A stretch of 64,000 nt of DNA from Streptomyces angustmyceticus (lineage in GTDB: Bacteria > Actinomycetota > Actinomycetes > Streptomycetales > Streptomycetaceae). Made by a program: the position numbers and the translations under genes. Positions within the stretch are counted from its first letter, which is position 1, and each line of letters opens with the position of its first letter. The stretch lies in contig NZ_CP082945.1 of NCBI RefSeq assembly GCF_019933235.1, positions 6,175,501 through 6,239,500 on the forward strand. The letters are read 5' to 3'. Shown piece by piece: positions 19,424 to 28,732 of the stretch. The notes beneath the pieces are model-generated. The model was not told the DNA's origin, did no database searches, and was given only the letters and a program-made list of their open reading frames with translations.

Positions 19424-19573
19424 TCACGCGCCAGTCAGGCCATTCCGCGAACGCTTCAGGTCCTGGGTCCGCTCGGTTGCGGACTCCTCCGACGACTTCG
19501 GCTTCCGCTGGTCGGTGCGCCGCTCGGCGGCACGGTCCTTGTTGCCCGACTTACGGTTCTGGGACTTCGGCAT
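19424..19573 (-). CDS. 49-residue highly charged small protein
   Basis: A short frame starting MPKSQNRKSGNKDRAAERR and ending RNGLTGA. It is dominated by Lys, Arg, Glu, Ser and Gln, has no hydrophobic segment and is likely disordered. AGGGAG lies six bases before the ATG and a hairpin follows the stop, so it looks like a genuine gene. The sequence resembles small basic proteins I recall from many Streptomyces genomes, with unknown function. A nucleic-acid or ribosome-associated role would fit the charge but is speculation. Confidence 0.75.
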   Translation of the reverse strand: MPKSQNRKSGNKDRAAERRTDQRKPKSSEESATERTQDLKRSRNGLTGA

Positions 19574-19696
19574 GATGACTCCCTATGTCTCGCCGAATGG
19601 TTCTTACATGCCCAGTACCGCACCCCCCGCGGCAGTCGGCCCCCCGGCGTGGGCCAGGCGGGTGACAGGAGGGTCACGCGGGGTGATGTTCCTCGG

Positions 19697-21538
19697 TCAC
19701 GGCTTGATGCGCAGGACCTGCGGGTCGTGGTCGCTGGCCTGGTCCGCGTACTCGGCGTTGATGTGCACGATGTCGTAGTCGGACCGGGTCAGCGGACGGG
19801 TGGTGAGCATGTGGTCCAGCACCTGCGAATTGCCGTTGTAGACATAGCCGTAGCGCTCCGCCGCGGGCAGCCGGCGGACCTGGTCGGTGAGCACGCCGCC
19901 GGCGGTGAGGTCCTTCAGCGCCGGTGAGAACTCGTAGTCGTTGAGGTCGCCGGCCACCACCACGCCGGCCTTCGGGTCCTTGGCCAGCAGGTCCTTGACG
20001 AAGCTGTTGACCAGCCGGGCCTGGGCGGTGCGCTGGGTCTCGGAGCTGCGGGCCGGGGGCTGGAAGCGGCTGTCCAGGCTCTGGTCGCCGCCCTTGGAGT
20101 TGAAGTGGTTGGCGATCACGAACACCCGGCTGCCGGGGCGGCTCTTGGCCGAGAACTGCCCGACGAGGGGCTTGCGGCTGTCCTTCCACGCCTCGTCGGC
20201 GGGCGCGATCCGGCCCGGGGACGCGGACAGCGTCGCCTTGCCGTGGTCGTCGACCACCTTCACGGGGGTGGTGGCGTCGCCGCCCTTGACGTCCGTGAAG
20301 GACGCCCGGTCGGGGTTGAACAGGAACGCCGTGCGGATGTTGCCGCCGGGCTGGCCGCCGTCCTTGTCGTTGACCGGGTCGATCTGCCGCCACTCGTACG
20401 CCGGGCCGCCGGCCGCCTTGATGGCGTCGGTCAGCTTCTTGAGCGTCTCCCCGGCGGTGACCACCCCGTTGTCCTTGGCGCCGCTGTCGTCCTGGACCTC
20501 CTCCAGCGCGACGACGTCGGGCGAGGACAGGTTGTGCACCAGCGCCTTCGCCAGCCGGTCGAACTTGGCCTGCGGGGTGGTGGGGGAGAGGTTCTCGACG
20601 TTGTACGTGGCGACCGCCAGCTCGTCGGACTTCTGCTTGCGGGTGGTCTCCGGCTCCGGGCTCGTGCCGGCGACCTTGCCCAGTTCGGTGGCCTGCAGGG
20701 TGTAGCCGCCGAAGTTGTCGTAGTCCAGCGGGCCCGCGGTGGTGCCGGTCAGCTTCTGGCCGACGTCGGCCACCGGGAACGGCTGCTCGGCGAACGGGAT
20801 CAGCGACGCCAGCTTGATGCGGCCGCCGTTGGGGTCCGCGTACGAGCGGTAGAGGGTGCCGCCGCGGGCCGTGCGGTGGTGGCGGGGCTCGGCGGTCGTC
20901 CACAGCTCGTGGTGGGTGTTGGTCGCGCCGACGACCGGGGCGTCGGCGACCGCGACGCGCATGCCCTCCAGGGACTCGTAGCGGTCCAGGGCGTACGAGC
21001 CGGGGCGCAGCTTCAGCGACTCGATGCTCTTGCCGTCGCCCGCGGTGGGGGCGTAACGATTCGGCACCGAGGCCGGGTTGAGCTTGAAGGCGGCCGGCAG
21101 CGGCGCGCCGGAGGACGCCACCTTCCAGGTGGCGTCGGTGATCTCGGTGACGGACTGCAGGCCGGCGTCCTTGCCGCCCGGGTAGTACTCGCTGACCGTG
21201 CCGGAGAAGGTGATCGCGTCGCCGACGGCGACCTTCGGAGTCTCCTTCCCGGTGTAGACGAAGACCGCCTCGCTGGTGGCCGGGTTGCGGTCCGGGTGCG
21301 GGTCCTGCACCCAGAAACCGCGCGCCGAGCCGAACGAACGGATCGCGGTGACCGTACCGGGCACCTCGCTGACCTGCTGTCCGGCCAGCGGGGATATCCG
21401 GGTGCTGCCCTGGATGTCGTGGATGCGCGCACCCGCCGCCGAGGCGGACTGGGTGGCGGTGAGCAGTCCGCCGGCCAGGGCGGCACAGGCCACCGCGCTG
21501 ACGGCGACCGGTGTGCGGAGCGAACGACGGGACGGCAT
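19697..21538 (-). CDS. Secreted endonuclease/exonuclease/phosphatase family protein
   Basis: A 613-residue secreted enzyme of the ExeM/NucH type. A Sec signal peptide spans about residues 1-35 (RRSLRTPVAVSAVACAALAGGLL, then ASAA cleavage). An N-terminal OB-like region follows, then the EEP domain with catalytic segments VATYNVENL, VVALEEVQDDSG, VVAGDLNDYEF and ASDHDPQVLRI. It probably degrades extracellular DNA or RNA. It has its own upstream region and no operon partner. Confidence 0.9.
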   Translation of the reverse strand: MPSRRSLRTPVAVSAVACAALAGGLLTATQSASAAGARIHDIQGSTRISPLAGQQVSEVPGTVTAIRSFGSARGFWVQDPHPDRNPATSEAVFVYTGKETPKVAVGDAITFSGTVSEYYPGGKDAGLQSVTEITDATWKVASSGAPLPAAFKLNPASVPNRYAPTAGDGKSIESLKLRPGSYALDRYESLEGMRVAVADAPVVGATNTHHELWTTAEPRHHRTARGGTLYRSYADPNGGRIKLASLIPFAEQPFPVADVGQKLTGTTAGPLDYDNFGGYTLQATELGKVAGTSPEPETTRKQKSDELAVATYNVENLSPTTPQAKFDRLAKALVHNLSSPDVVALEEVQDDSGAKDNGVVTAGETLKKLTDAIKAAGGPAYEWRQIDPVNDKDGGQPGGNIRTAFLFNPDRASFTDVKGGDATTPVKVVDDHGKATLSASPGRIAPADEAWKDSRKPLVGQFSAKSRPGSRVFVIANHFNSKGGDQSLDSRFQPPARSSETQRTAQARLVNSFVKDLLAKDPKAGVVVAGDLNDYEFSPALKDLTAGGVLTDQVRRLPAAERYGYVYNGNSQVLDHMLTTRPLTRSDYDIVHINAEYADQASDHDPQVLRIKP

Positions 21539-21780
21539 GCATGCCTCCGAGGGTGATGGGGGGTGGTCGGCGCAGCGTGCCTACGGGTCGGTAACCAGCA
21601 CGCTACGCGCGTCAATCTCTTGCGCACGGAGGGGAGTTGTCAAGCTTTCTCCCGATGACCGGGAGGGGACGCGTGGGTGAACCGTCCGAGTTACGGCGAA
21701 TTCCGTCTACGCTTGGTCGGCGCTCCCGGCACCGCTGGGAGTACCCCCAGCCGTAGTCCGTCCGAGGAGCTGAACACCCG

Positions 21781-23298
21781 ATGTCCGCAGACCGCCCCAC
21801 CCTGCCGCCGGTGCGGCTGCACTCCGAAGCGGAACTGGCCAGGGACGCGCTGAGCACCCCGCTGCTGGCCCGCGCCGCGAAGCTGGCCCGCTGGGCCGAA
21901 CGGGGCGTCCCGGTCGGCGTCGGCGGCCAGATCCTCGACGAGCCGCTGGCCGCCGCCACCGAGCTCCTCGGCCTGGCCGGCGACGAGGACGGCGCCGCCT
22001 GCACCGCCGAGGCCTGGCAGCTGGCCGTGGACACCGGACTCGTGGAGATCGAGGAGACCGCGGACAGCGAGGACGGCGAGGACCTCCCCGACGACGCCGC
22101 CGCCGGCACCGCCACCCCCGGCGAGGAACTCGGCCTGCTCACCTCCGGCAGCCCCCAGGACATCCTCGACATCTGGCTCGGCGGCATGGAGACGGTGCTC
22201 GCCGACGCGGCCGCCCCCGACCTCGCCGACCTCGCCGACCAGCTCACCGAGGGCGGCGAACTCGACCTGGACGCCATCGACTGGAACCCGGAGGAGGAGG
22301 CCGAGCTGCTCGACGGCATCCTCGGCAACCTCTACCTGCTCACGGCCCTGAACGAGCACCCCGGCCAGGACGTCCCGCTGCCCGCGCTGGCCGCCTCCAT
22401 GATCGTCCCGGACGACATGGACGAGCCCACCGACGACGTCCTCGAAGAGGTCTCCGAGGCGATGATGCGCCTGGACGACCAGTTCCGGGTGCTGGAGCCG
22501 ATCGGCCTGGTCGCCTACCGGCCCGTCGACGAGGCGCTCATCGAGGAGCTGGACGAGGACGGCGAGACGGTCCTGAGCCCGGCGGCCTCCTCGGACGGCT
22601 CCGGCGCCGAGCCGCTGTCGGACGAGGACGTCTCCCGCTACGGCCTGGTGCGCCTGACCCCGCTCGGCGTCTACGGGGTGCGCGCCCGGATGCTGGACGC
22701 GGGGGTGCACGCCCCGGCCGTCGGCGACCTCGCCGACAAGGGCGCCGACGTCCTCCTGGACGCGCTGCCCGACTACCCCGAGGCGCTCGCCCAGGCCGAG
22801 TCCGAGCAGTGGCTCGCCGCCCGTACGCCCCTGGACGCCGCCCGGGACCTGCTCACCGCCGCCCGCGGCGACGACGACCGCGCCCCGCGGCGCCGGCTGG
22901 CCGCCCAGCAGACCCTCTCGCTGGTCTCGCCGGACGCCGAGGACGCGCTGCGCGAGGTGCTCGACGACCGGCAGCTCGGCGGCCTGGCCCGGGTCTGGCT
23001 CGCCGAGCGCGCGCTGCCCGGTATCCCCGAGCCCTCCCAGGAGATGATCTTCTGGCTGACGGTGGACACCATCGCGGCGCAGCTGGAGAGCGCCGACGAG
23101 GACGCCGCGGACGAGCTGCGCGACCTGGTGCAGGGCCTGACCGAGCAGCACAGCGGGTTCTTCGACACCGCCTGGCGGGTGGACCACCCGGCCACCGCCG
23201 ACGTCCTGGAGGCCATGGGCCGGCTGCACCCGGACAAGAAGGCCGCCAAGGAGGCCCGCAAGGCCGCGTTCAAGGCGCGCTCGCGGCAGTCCGGCTGA
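21781..23298 (+). CDS. Uncharacterised acidic protein, paralogous to the gene at 63024
   Basis: A 505-residue soluble protein that I do not recognise functionally. It is very rich in Asp, Glu, Ala and Leu. An N-terminal ARAAKLARWAERG segment is followed by a winged-helix-like stretch (AATELLGLAGD...AWQLAVDTGLVEI), a second such region near residue 290 with RLTPLGVYGVRARM, and a C-terminal alpha-helical part ending in a basic KKAAKEARKAAFKARSRQ tail. The same LARW and LTPLG landmarks recur in the partial gene at the right edge. GAGGAG lies upstream of the ATG. Confidence 0.75.
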   Translation: MSADRPTLPPVRLHSEAELARDALSTPLLARAAKLARWAERGVPVGVGGQILDEPLAAATELLGLAGDEDGAACTAEAWQLAVDTGLVEIEETADSEDGEDLPDDAAAGTATPGEELGLLTSGSPQDILDIWLGGMETVLADAAAPDLADLADQLTEGGELDLDAIDWNPEEEAELLDGILGNLYLLTALNEHPGQDVPLPALAASMIVPDDMDEPTDDVLEEVSEAMMRLDDQFRVLEPIGLVAYRPVDEALIEELDEDGETVLSPAASSDGSGAEPLSDEDVSRYGLVRLTPLGVYGVRARMLDAGVHAPAVGDLADKGADVLLDALPDYPEALAQAESEQWLAARTPLDAARDLLTAARGDDDRAPRRRLAAQQTLSLVSPDAEDALREVLDDRQLGGLARVWLAERALPGIPEPSQEMIFWLTVDTIAAQLESADEDAADELRDLVQGLTEQHSGFFDTAWRVDHPATADVLEAMGRLHPDKKAAKEARKAAFKARSRQSG

Positions 23299-23467
23299 CG
23301 CGGACACCGGACACGGCCGGGGCGGATCACCGCCCCCGGGGCCGGTCCGGCGGACCGGCCCCAACTGCTTCCTGGATGTCGCGCGGCGTTCAACTGGAGT
23401 TCGGCGACGCACGAGAGCGTGTGCGGCGCAGGCACAGGGGAAGACACCGGCCATCCAGGAGATGAGA

Positions 23468-24919
23468 ATGCCGCTCACCCGCAGAGACTTCGCCAAGCGT
23501 TCCGCCCTCGCCGGCGCGGGGGTCACGCTGGCCGGCAGCGTCGGGGTGCTGGCCACCGCGCCCGGGGCCATCGGCGAGGAGCTGCCGGACTCCGCGCAGG
23601 GCGACGCGGCGGACGGTCACGCCGCCGGCTACGGCCCGCTGGTCCCGGACCCGGAGGGCATCCTGGCGCTGCCCGCCGGGTTCTCGTACCGGATCATCAC
23701 CCGCACCGGCGTCACCAAGCTCGACAGCGGTGAGTCCACGCCCTCCAACCACGACGGCACCGGCACCTTCCCGGGCCACCGCGGCAGCACCCTCCTGGTC
23801 AACAACCACGAGCTGAAGGGCCCGCGCGCCGACTGGCCGCACCCGGTGCCGCTGGCCGAGGGGTTGGTCTACGACCCCGCGGCGTCCGGCGGCTGCACCG
23901 TCGTCGAGGTCGCCAAGGACGGTACGCCGGTCGGCGAGTGGGTGGGGATCGCCGGTACCTCCACCAACTGCGCGGGCGGAACCACCCCGTGGGGCACCTG
24001 GCTCACCTGCGAGGAGAGCGAGGACAAGGCCGGCGAGCACGGCATGACCAAGGACCACGGCTACGCCTTCGAGGTCGACCCGCACGACGTGAAGGCCGGC
24101 CGCGACCCCCGGCCCGTCAAGGCGCTGGGCCGCTACGCCCACGAGGCCGTCGTCGTCGACCCCCGGCGCGGCCACCTCTACCTGACCGAGGACGCCGCCG
24201 GCCCCAACGGCCTGTTCTACCGCTGGACCCCGCCGCACGGCTTCCGCCACGGCCGCGGAGCGCTGCGCACCCTCGCCGACGACGCGGGCGTGCTGGAGGC
24301 ATTCAAGTGCTTCGACTCCGGCGGCCGGTTCGTCGACGACCTCTCGCGCGCCACCAAGGCCGGCACCGTCTACGGCGTCGACTGGGTCGAGGTCCCCGAC
24401 CGTGACGCCCGCAAGGTCTCGGTGCGCAAGCAGTTCACGGCCGGTCAGGTCACCCGCGCCCGCAAGCTGGAGGGCCTGTGGTGGGCTGACGGCGGCGCGT
24501 ACGTGGTGTCGTCGTACGCCCGGGACGAGAGCCCGGTCCAGCACGACGGCCAGGTCTGGTTCTACGACCCGCGGCGGCGGACCCTGACGCTGAAGGTGCT
24601 GCTGGGCGTCAACAAGGAACCGTCGAAGGACGGCGCCCTGGACGGCCCCGACAACATCACCGTCTCGCCCTACGGCGGGCTGGTCATCGCCGAGGACGGC
24701 GAGGGCGTACAGCACCTCTTCGGGGCCACCGACGACGGCCGCACCTACCCGATCGCCCGCAACGAGCTCAACATCGGCACCGCGGACAAGCCGGAGTTCA
24801 GCGAGTTCACCGGGCCGGTGTTCTCCCCGGACGGGCGCACGCTGTTCGCCAACATCCAGGAGCCCGGCATCATGCTGGCCATCACCGGCCCCTGGAAGCG
24901 GCACCGTCGTCAGCGGTAG
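23468..24919 (+). CDS. PhoX-like (DUF839) Tat-exported protein
   Basis: A roughly 483-residue protein with a twin-arginine signal (TRRDFAKRSALAGAGVTLAGS) and a six-bladed-propeller-type DUF839 domain, the PhoX phosphatase family. Motifs include NNHELKGPRADWPHPV, AGGTTPWGTWLTCEESED, YAHEAVVVDPRRGHLYLTED and DNITVSPYGGLVIAEDG. PhoX enzymes hydrolyse phosphomonoesters outside the cytoplasm using Fe and Ca. ATG 23468 is preferred to 23462 because the AGGAG then sits at six bases. Confidence 0.85.
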   Translation: MPLTRRDFAKRSALAGAGVTLAGSVGVLATAPGAIGEELPDSAQGDAADGHAAGYGPLVPDPEGILALPAGFSYRIITRTGVTKLDSGESTPSNHDGTGTFPGHRGSTLLVNNHELKGPRADWPHPVPLAEGLVYDPAASGGCTVVEVAKDGTPVGEWVGIAGTSTNCAGGTTPWGTWLTCEESEDKAGEHGMTKDHGYAFEVDPHDVKAGRDPRPVKALGRYAHEAVVVDPRRGHLYLTEDAAGPNGLFYRWTPPHGFRHGRGALRTLADDAGVLEAFKCFDSGGRFVDDLSRATKAGTVYGVDWVEVPDRDARKVSVRKQFTAGQVTRARKLEGLWWADGGAYVVSSYARDESPVQHDGQVWFYDPRRRTLTLKVLLGVNKEPSKDGALDGPDNITVSPYGGLVIAEDGEGVQHLFGATDDGRTYPIARNELNIGTADKPEFSEFTGPVFSPDGRTLFANIQEPGIMLAITGPWKRHRRQR

Positions 24920-24942
24920 CACCGCCGCGGCCCGCGGGTCTG

Positions 24943-25818
24943 TCAGCCCGCCCCGGCCGTGAGCAGGTAGTAGTCCAGCAGCCCGGTCTCGTACGCCGTC
25001 AGATAGCGGCGCGGCCACTCGTCGCGGAGGGCGGGCTGCTGGGCCATGTAGCGGTCGTAGCACTCCCAGACGCCGTCGCCGACGGACCGCACCCGGACCT
25101 CGCGCAGGCCCGCCGCCCGCAGCGCCGCGGCGGCCTCGTCGATCACGTGCGGGACGTCCAGGCCGTCGGCGAACGGGGGCAGCAGGGCGGGCAGCGCGCG
25201 GGCGGCCTCCGGGGTACGGGCGAAGAACGTCGTCAGGGCCAGCCGGCCGCCCGGACGCAGGACCCGCGCCGCCTCCCGCGCGAAACCGGGCAGATCGCGG
25301 AAGTGCTGTGCCGCCTCGACGGAGAAGAGGCAGTCGACGCGGTCGTCGGGGAGCGGGATGCGCTCGGCCGCGCCCCGCAGGAACTCCAGCCGCCCGGGGG
25401 AGCCCGCTCGGGGGGCCAGCAGCGCCGCGTTCGCCTCCCGGGCACGGGCGATCTGGTCGGGGTGCGCGTCCATGCCGATGACGGTGCCCAGGCCGAACTC
25501 CCGCAGCGCCAGCGCGGAGCCCAGCCCGCGCCCGCAGCCCACCTCCAGGGCGGTGCGGCCCCGCGGCCGGTCGAAGGCGCCGAGCACCAGACGGTAGAGG
25601 TCCTGCTCGCTGCGCACCCGGTCGTCCTCGGTCAGCGGGCGGCCGGCGGGTCCCGGCAGGCCCGTCCAGTAGCCGAAGTTGATGAAGCCGCCGGCGAAGG
25701 CGGGGACCGTGCTGAGGTCGAGCTCGCCGTAGACCCGCGCGACCCGGTCGGGAAGGTCCGGGCCCGCTGGGCCGTCCGGGGGACCGGCGGGCTGGGCCGG
25801 CGGCGGATGCTGCGTCAT
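24943..25818 (-). CDS. Class I SAM-dependent methyltransferase
   Basis: A 291-residue methyltransferase. The SAM-binding glycine motif is ALEVGCGRGLGSALAL, with an acidic loop at VIGMDAHPDQ and motif IV/post-I at DCLFSVEAAQHF and AARVLRPGGRLALTTFF. The early segment FINFGYWTG resembles small-molecule O- and C-methyltransferases of the EryG/UbiE class. GAGGAG precedes the ATG. It stands alone, convergent with the PhoX-like gene; the substrate is unknown. Confidence 0.85.
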   Translation of the reverse strand: MTQHPPPAQPAGPPDGPAGPDLPDRVARVYGELDLSTVPAFAGGFINFGYWTGLPGPAGRPLTEDDRVRSEQDLYRLVLGAFDRPRGRTALEVGCGRGLGSALALREFGLGTVIGMDAHPDQIARAREANAALLAPRAGSPGRLEFLRGAAERIPLPDDRVDCLFSVEAAQHFRDLPGFAREAARVLRPGGRLALTTFFARTPEAARALPALLPPFADGLDVPHVIDEAAAALRAAGLREVRVRSVGDGVWECYDRYMAQQPALRDEWPRRYLTAYETGLLDYYLLTAGAG

Positions 25819-26025
25819 CGAACGCTCCTCGTGTGTGCCGTGGGGACGCGCCGGGGCGGGCGGACGGGGGCCGGGCGGCGGTGCGCCGGAGGGCGCGAAC
25901 GCCGCCAGGGGCGGGCACGGACGCCACAATCTTCGGCCCTGGGCCGCTCCCGCACCAGGGCGCCCCGCGACGCTCCCGCCGCCCCGGCGCGCCCGGAGGC
26001 CGCCGGGGACGCCGGGGTCAGCGGT

Positions 26026-27279
26026 TCAGAGGGCCTGCGCGGCGGGCTTGACCATGCCGCGCACCGTACGGGCGTCGACGAACTCGCCCATCGCGGTCAT
26101 CTCCCACTCGCCGGAGAACTGCCGGATCAGCTTCGCCATCATCACGCCGGTACGGGGCTCGGCGTGGGTGAGGTCGAAGCGGACCAGCTCCGCGCCGCTC
26201 TGGGCGTCCACCAGGCGGCAGTACGCCTTGGCGACGTCGGAGAACTTCTGGCCGGAGAAGGAGTTCACGACGAAGACCAGGCCGGTCACCTCCGGCGGCA
26301 CCCCGCCGAGGTGGACGGTGATCGCCTCGTCGTCGCCGGCGCCCTCGCCGGTGAGGTTGTCGCCGGAGTGCTGGATCGCGCCGCCCAGGATCATCAGCTT
26401 GCCGAAGAAGCAGTTGTCGATCTTCTTGCGGTCCGGGCCGTAGGCGATGACCGAGGCGTCCAGGTCGATGCTCTTGCCGCGGAAGGCGGGCTCCCAGCCG
26501 AGGCCCATCGTGACCGAGGTGAGCAGCGGCCTACCGCCCTTGACCAGCGACACGGTCTGGTTCTTCTGGAGGCTGACGCGGCCCTTGTCGAGGTTGATCT
26601 TGCCGGAGCCGGGTGCGGGCGCCGCCGCCGGATCGGCGGCCGGGGCCGGGGGAGCGGCGGCCGGCGGCGGGGCGGCCGGGGCCGGGGTGCCCGCGGGCGG
26701 TCCCCACTGGGCCGCGGGGGCCGGGGCGACGGGCGGTGCCGGGGGAGCCGGGGGTGCCTGCGGGGCGGCGGGCGCGGCCGGTTCCTCCACGGTGACACCG
26801 AAGTCGGTGGCGATCCCCGCCAGCCCGTTGGCGTAGCCCTGGCCGACGGCCCGGACCTTCCAGACGCCGCCGCGGCGGTAGATCTCGACGACCACCAGCG
26901 CGGTCTCGGACCCCAGCCGCGGCGGGGTGAAGGAGGCGATGACGCTGCCGTCGTCGGCGTTGCGGACCGTGCCGGTCGGCTCGGTGCCGGCGAAGGTCGC
27001 GCCGGGGGCGTCCGGGCTCGCGGTGACCACGATCTTCTCGATGCCCTCGGGGACGGCGGCGGTGTCCACCGTGATGGTGTCGCCGCCGCCGGCCGCGGCG
27101 GAGTGCGTCACGCCAGGTCCGCTGGGCTGGTTGTAGAACACGAAGTCGTCGTCGGAGCGCACCTTGCCGTTGGCGGCGAGCAGCAGGCCCGACACGTCCA
27201 GCCGCACGGGGGCGGTGACGTCCACCGCCACCCGCACGGCGTTGAGCGGGAGGTTCGAGCCAGGAGTCATAGCGGTCAT
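26026..27279 (-). CDS. Two-domain TerD family stress protein
   Basis: A 417-residue protein with two TerD-type calcium-binding domains (about residues 1-165 and 230-417) joined by a Pro/Ala-rich linker of about 65 residues. Domain 1 carries RSDDDFVFYNQPSGPGVTH; domain 2 carries MGLGWEP, IDLDASVIAYG, GDNLTGEGAGDDEAITVHL and FVVNSFSGQKFSDV. TerD proteins belong to tellurite/stress and phage-conflict networks and bind Ca2+. No other ter genes are in the window. ATG 27270 is an alternative start. Confidence 0.9.
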   Translation of the reverse strand: MTAMTPGSNLPLNAVRVAVDVTAPVRLDVSGLLLAANGKVRSDDDFVFYNQPSGPGVTHSAAAGGGDTITVDTAAVPEGIEKIVVTASPDAPGATFAGTEPTGTVRNADDGSVIASFTPPRLGSETALVVVEIYRRGGVWKVRAVGQGYANGLAGIATDFGVTVEEPAAPAAPQAPPAPPAPPVAPAPAAQWGPPAGTPAPAAPPPAAAPPAPAADPAAAPAPGSGKINLDKGRVSLQKNQTVSLVKGGRPLLTSVTMGLGWEPAFRGKSIDLDASVIAYGPDRKKIDNCFFGKLMILGGAIQHSGDNLTGEGAGDDEAITVHLGGVPPEVTGLVFVVNSFSGQKFSDVAKAYCRLVDAQSGAELVRFDLTHAEPRTGVMMAKLIRQFSGEWEMTAMGEFVDARTVRGMVKPAAQAL

Positions 27280-27343
27280 GCCGGGCTCAACGATCGGCCC
27301 GCCTTTGCGGTTCCATTACCTGCGCGCCGCCCTCCCGGACCGG

Positions 27344-27616
27344 TCACCGGCGTTCGCGGGAGTTGCCGAAGAGCAGCCGGTAGGCGATCAGCAGGACCAG
27401 CGCTCCGGCGATCGAGGCGATCCACATGGACGGTTCGCCGAAGTCCTTGGGGATCGGGCGGTGCAGGAACTTCGTGGAGAGCCAGCCGCCGATGAAGGAC
27501 CCCACGATGCCGATGAGGGTCGTGCCGACGATGCCGCCCGGGTCCCGTCCCGGCAGCAGGACCTTCGCGATGATGCCCGCGATCAGCCCGAGTACGAGCC
27601 AGCTGACGATGCCCAT
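27344..27616 (-). CDS. GlsB/YeaQ/YmgE family stress membrane protein
   Basis: A 90-residue small membrane protein with three hydrophobic segments, starting MGIVSWLVLGLIAGIIAKVL and containing DPGGIVGTTLIGIVGSFIGGWL, the family hallmark (formerly transglycosylase-associated). Members are induced by envelope and general stress. It lies downstream of the uronate dehydrogenase gene on the same strand, 141 bases away, and before the TerD gene. Confidence 0.92.
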   Translation of the reverse strand: MGIVSWLVLGLIAGIIAKVLLPGRDPGGIVGTTLIGIVGSFIGGWLSTKFLHRPIPKDFGEPSMWIASIAGALVLLIAYRLLFGNSRERR

Positions 27617-27757
27617 GATGCGTTCCTCGTTCCTGCGCGACGGGTGGGTACACAGACCAGGACGCCGGGCGGGCGGCGGGGGTTCCGCGGGGTGGCAGGG
27701 GCCACGTTCCCCTCCCGGGCCGGGCGGCGGGTCGGCGCTGCCGTCGAGGCGGCCGGA

Positions 27758-28567
27758 TCAGTGCTGCCACCGCGGCGGGTCGGTGCAGAAGGTGCCGCCG
27801 AGGTGGGCGTGGCCGGGGTTCGCGGGGTCCAGTGCGCCCTGGGCGGCGAGCAGCGCTTCCGCGTACGGCTCGGAGTCGTCCTGCGGGTCGTACCCCAGAG
27901 CGCGGGCGCTCGACAGGTCCCACCACAGGCGGGTGTTGGCGGAGGAGCCGTAGACGACGGTGTGGCCCACATCGGGTGCGGTGAGCGCGGCGTGCAGCAG
28001 CCGGGCGCAGTCGGCCGGGCTCAGCCAGATCGACAGCATCCGCACCGAGGCCGGCTCGGGGAGGCAGGAGCCGATGCGGACCGACACGGTCTCGATGCCG
28101 TGCCGGTCCCAGTAGAGCGAGGCCAGGTCCTCGCCGAAGCCCTTGGACAGCCCGTAGTAGGTGTCGGGGCGGCGGGGCGCGCCGACGGGTATGGCGCCGG
28201 AGCCGTCCGCGGGGCGCGGGGTGAAGCCGACGGCGTGGTTGGAGGAGGCGAAGACGACACGGCGCACGCCCGCCTCCCGCGCCGCCTCGTACAGGTGGTG
28301 CACGCCCTCGATGTTGGCGCGCACGATCTCCTCGAACCCGGCCTCCAGGGAGATGCCGGCGAGATGGATCACCGCGTCGACCCCGCGCACCGCCTCGCGC
28401 AGCGCCCGGGTGTCGGCCAATTCGGCGGTGATCGCGTCCGGTTCGCCCTCGACAGGGCGCCGGTCGAAGAGCCGCAGCCGGTACCCGTAGGGGGGCAGCA
28501 GCTCGCGCATCAGGGTGCCGAGCCCGCCGGCGGCGCCGGTGAGCAGGACGGTGCGGGGTGCGGTCAT
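27758..28567 (-). CDS. udh: Uronate dehydrogenase-like NAD-dependent SDR
   Basis: A 269-residue extended short-chain dehydrogenase. The nucleotide motif is TGAAGGLG near the N-terminus and the catalytic motif is YYGLSKG. The stretches DAVIHLAGIS, VVFASSNHAVGF and SVRIGSC...RMLSIWLSPADCARL match uronate dehydrogenases, which oxidise glucuronate or galacturonate to the aldarolactone. GGAGGAG lies about nine bases before the ATG. Other NAD-dependent epimerase functions are possible. A 2,5-dioxovalerate-type dehydrogenase 4 kb away supports the uronate reading. Confidence 0.75.
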   Translation of the reverse strand: MTAPRTVLLTGAAGGLGTLMRELLPPYGYRLRLFDRRPVEGEPDAITAELADTRALREAVRGVDAVIHLAGISLEAGFEEIVRANIEGVHHLYEAAREAGVRRVVFASSNHAVGFTPRPADGSGAIPVGAPRRPDTYYGLSKGFGEDLASLYWDRHGIETVSVRIGSCLPEPASVRMLSIWLSPADCARLLHAALTAPDVGHTVVYGSSANTRLWWDLSSARALGYDPQDDSEPYAEALLAAQGALDPANPGHAHLGGTFCTDPPRWQH

Positions 28568-28732
28568 GGGCGGGTACTCCTCCGGCTGAACTCCAGGGAA
28601 ACGCCAGGGCTGACTGCCCGTCGGCATTCAGATGTGCGGACACGCTAGGAAGCGGGGTTTCGGCCGGTCAAGGCGCTTGACGGGCTCGGTGAATCCGCTT
28701 GCGGCGCGGGAGTCGCGCACCCCTGGCCGGCC

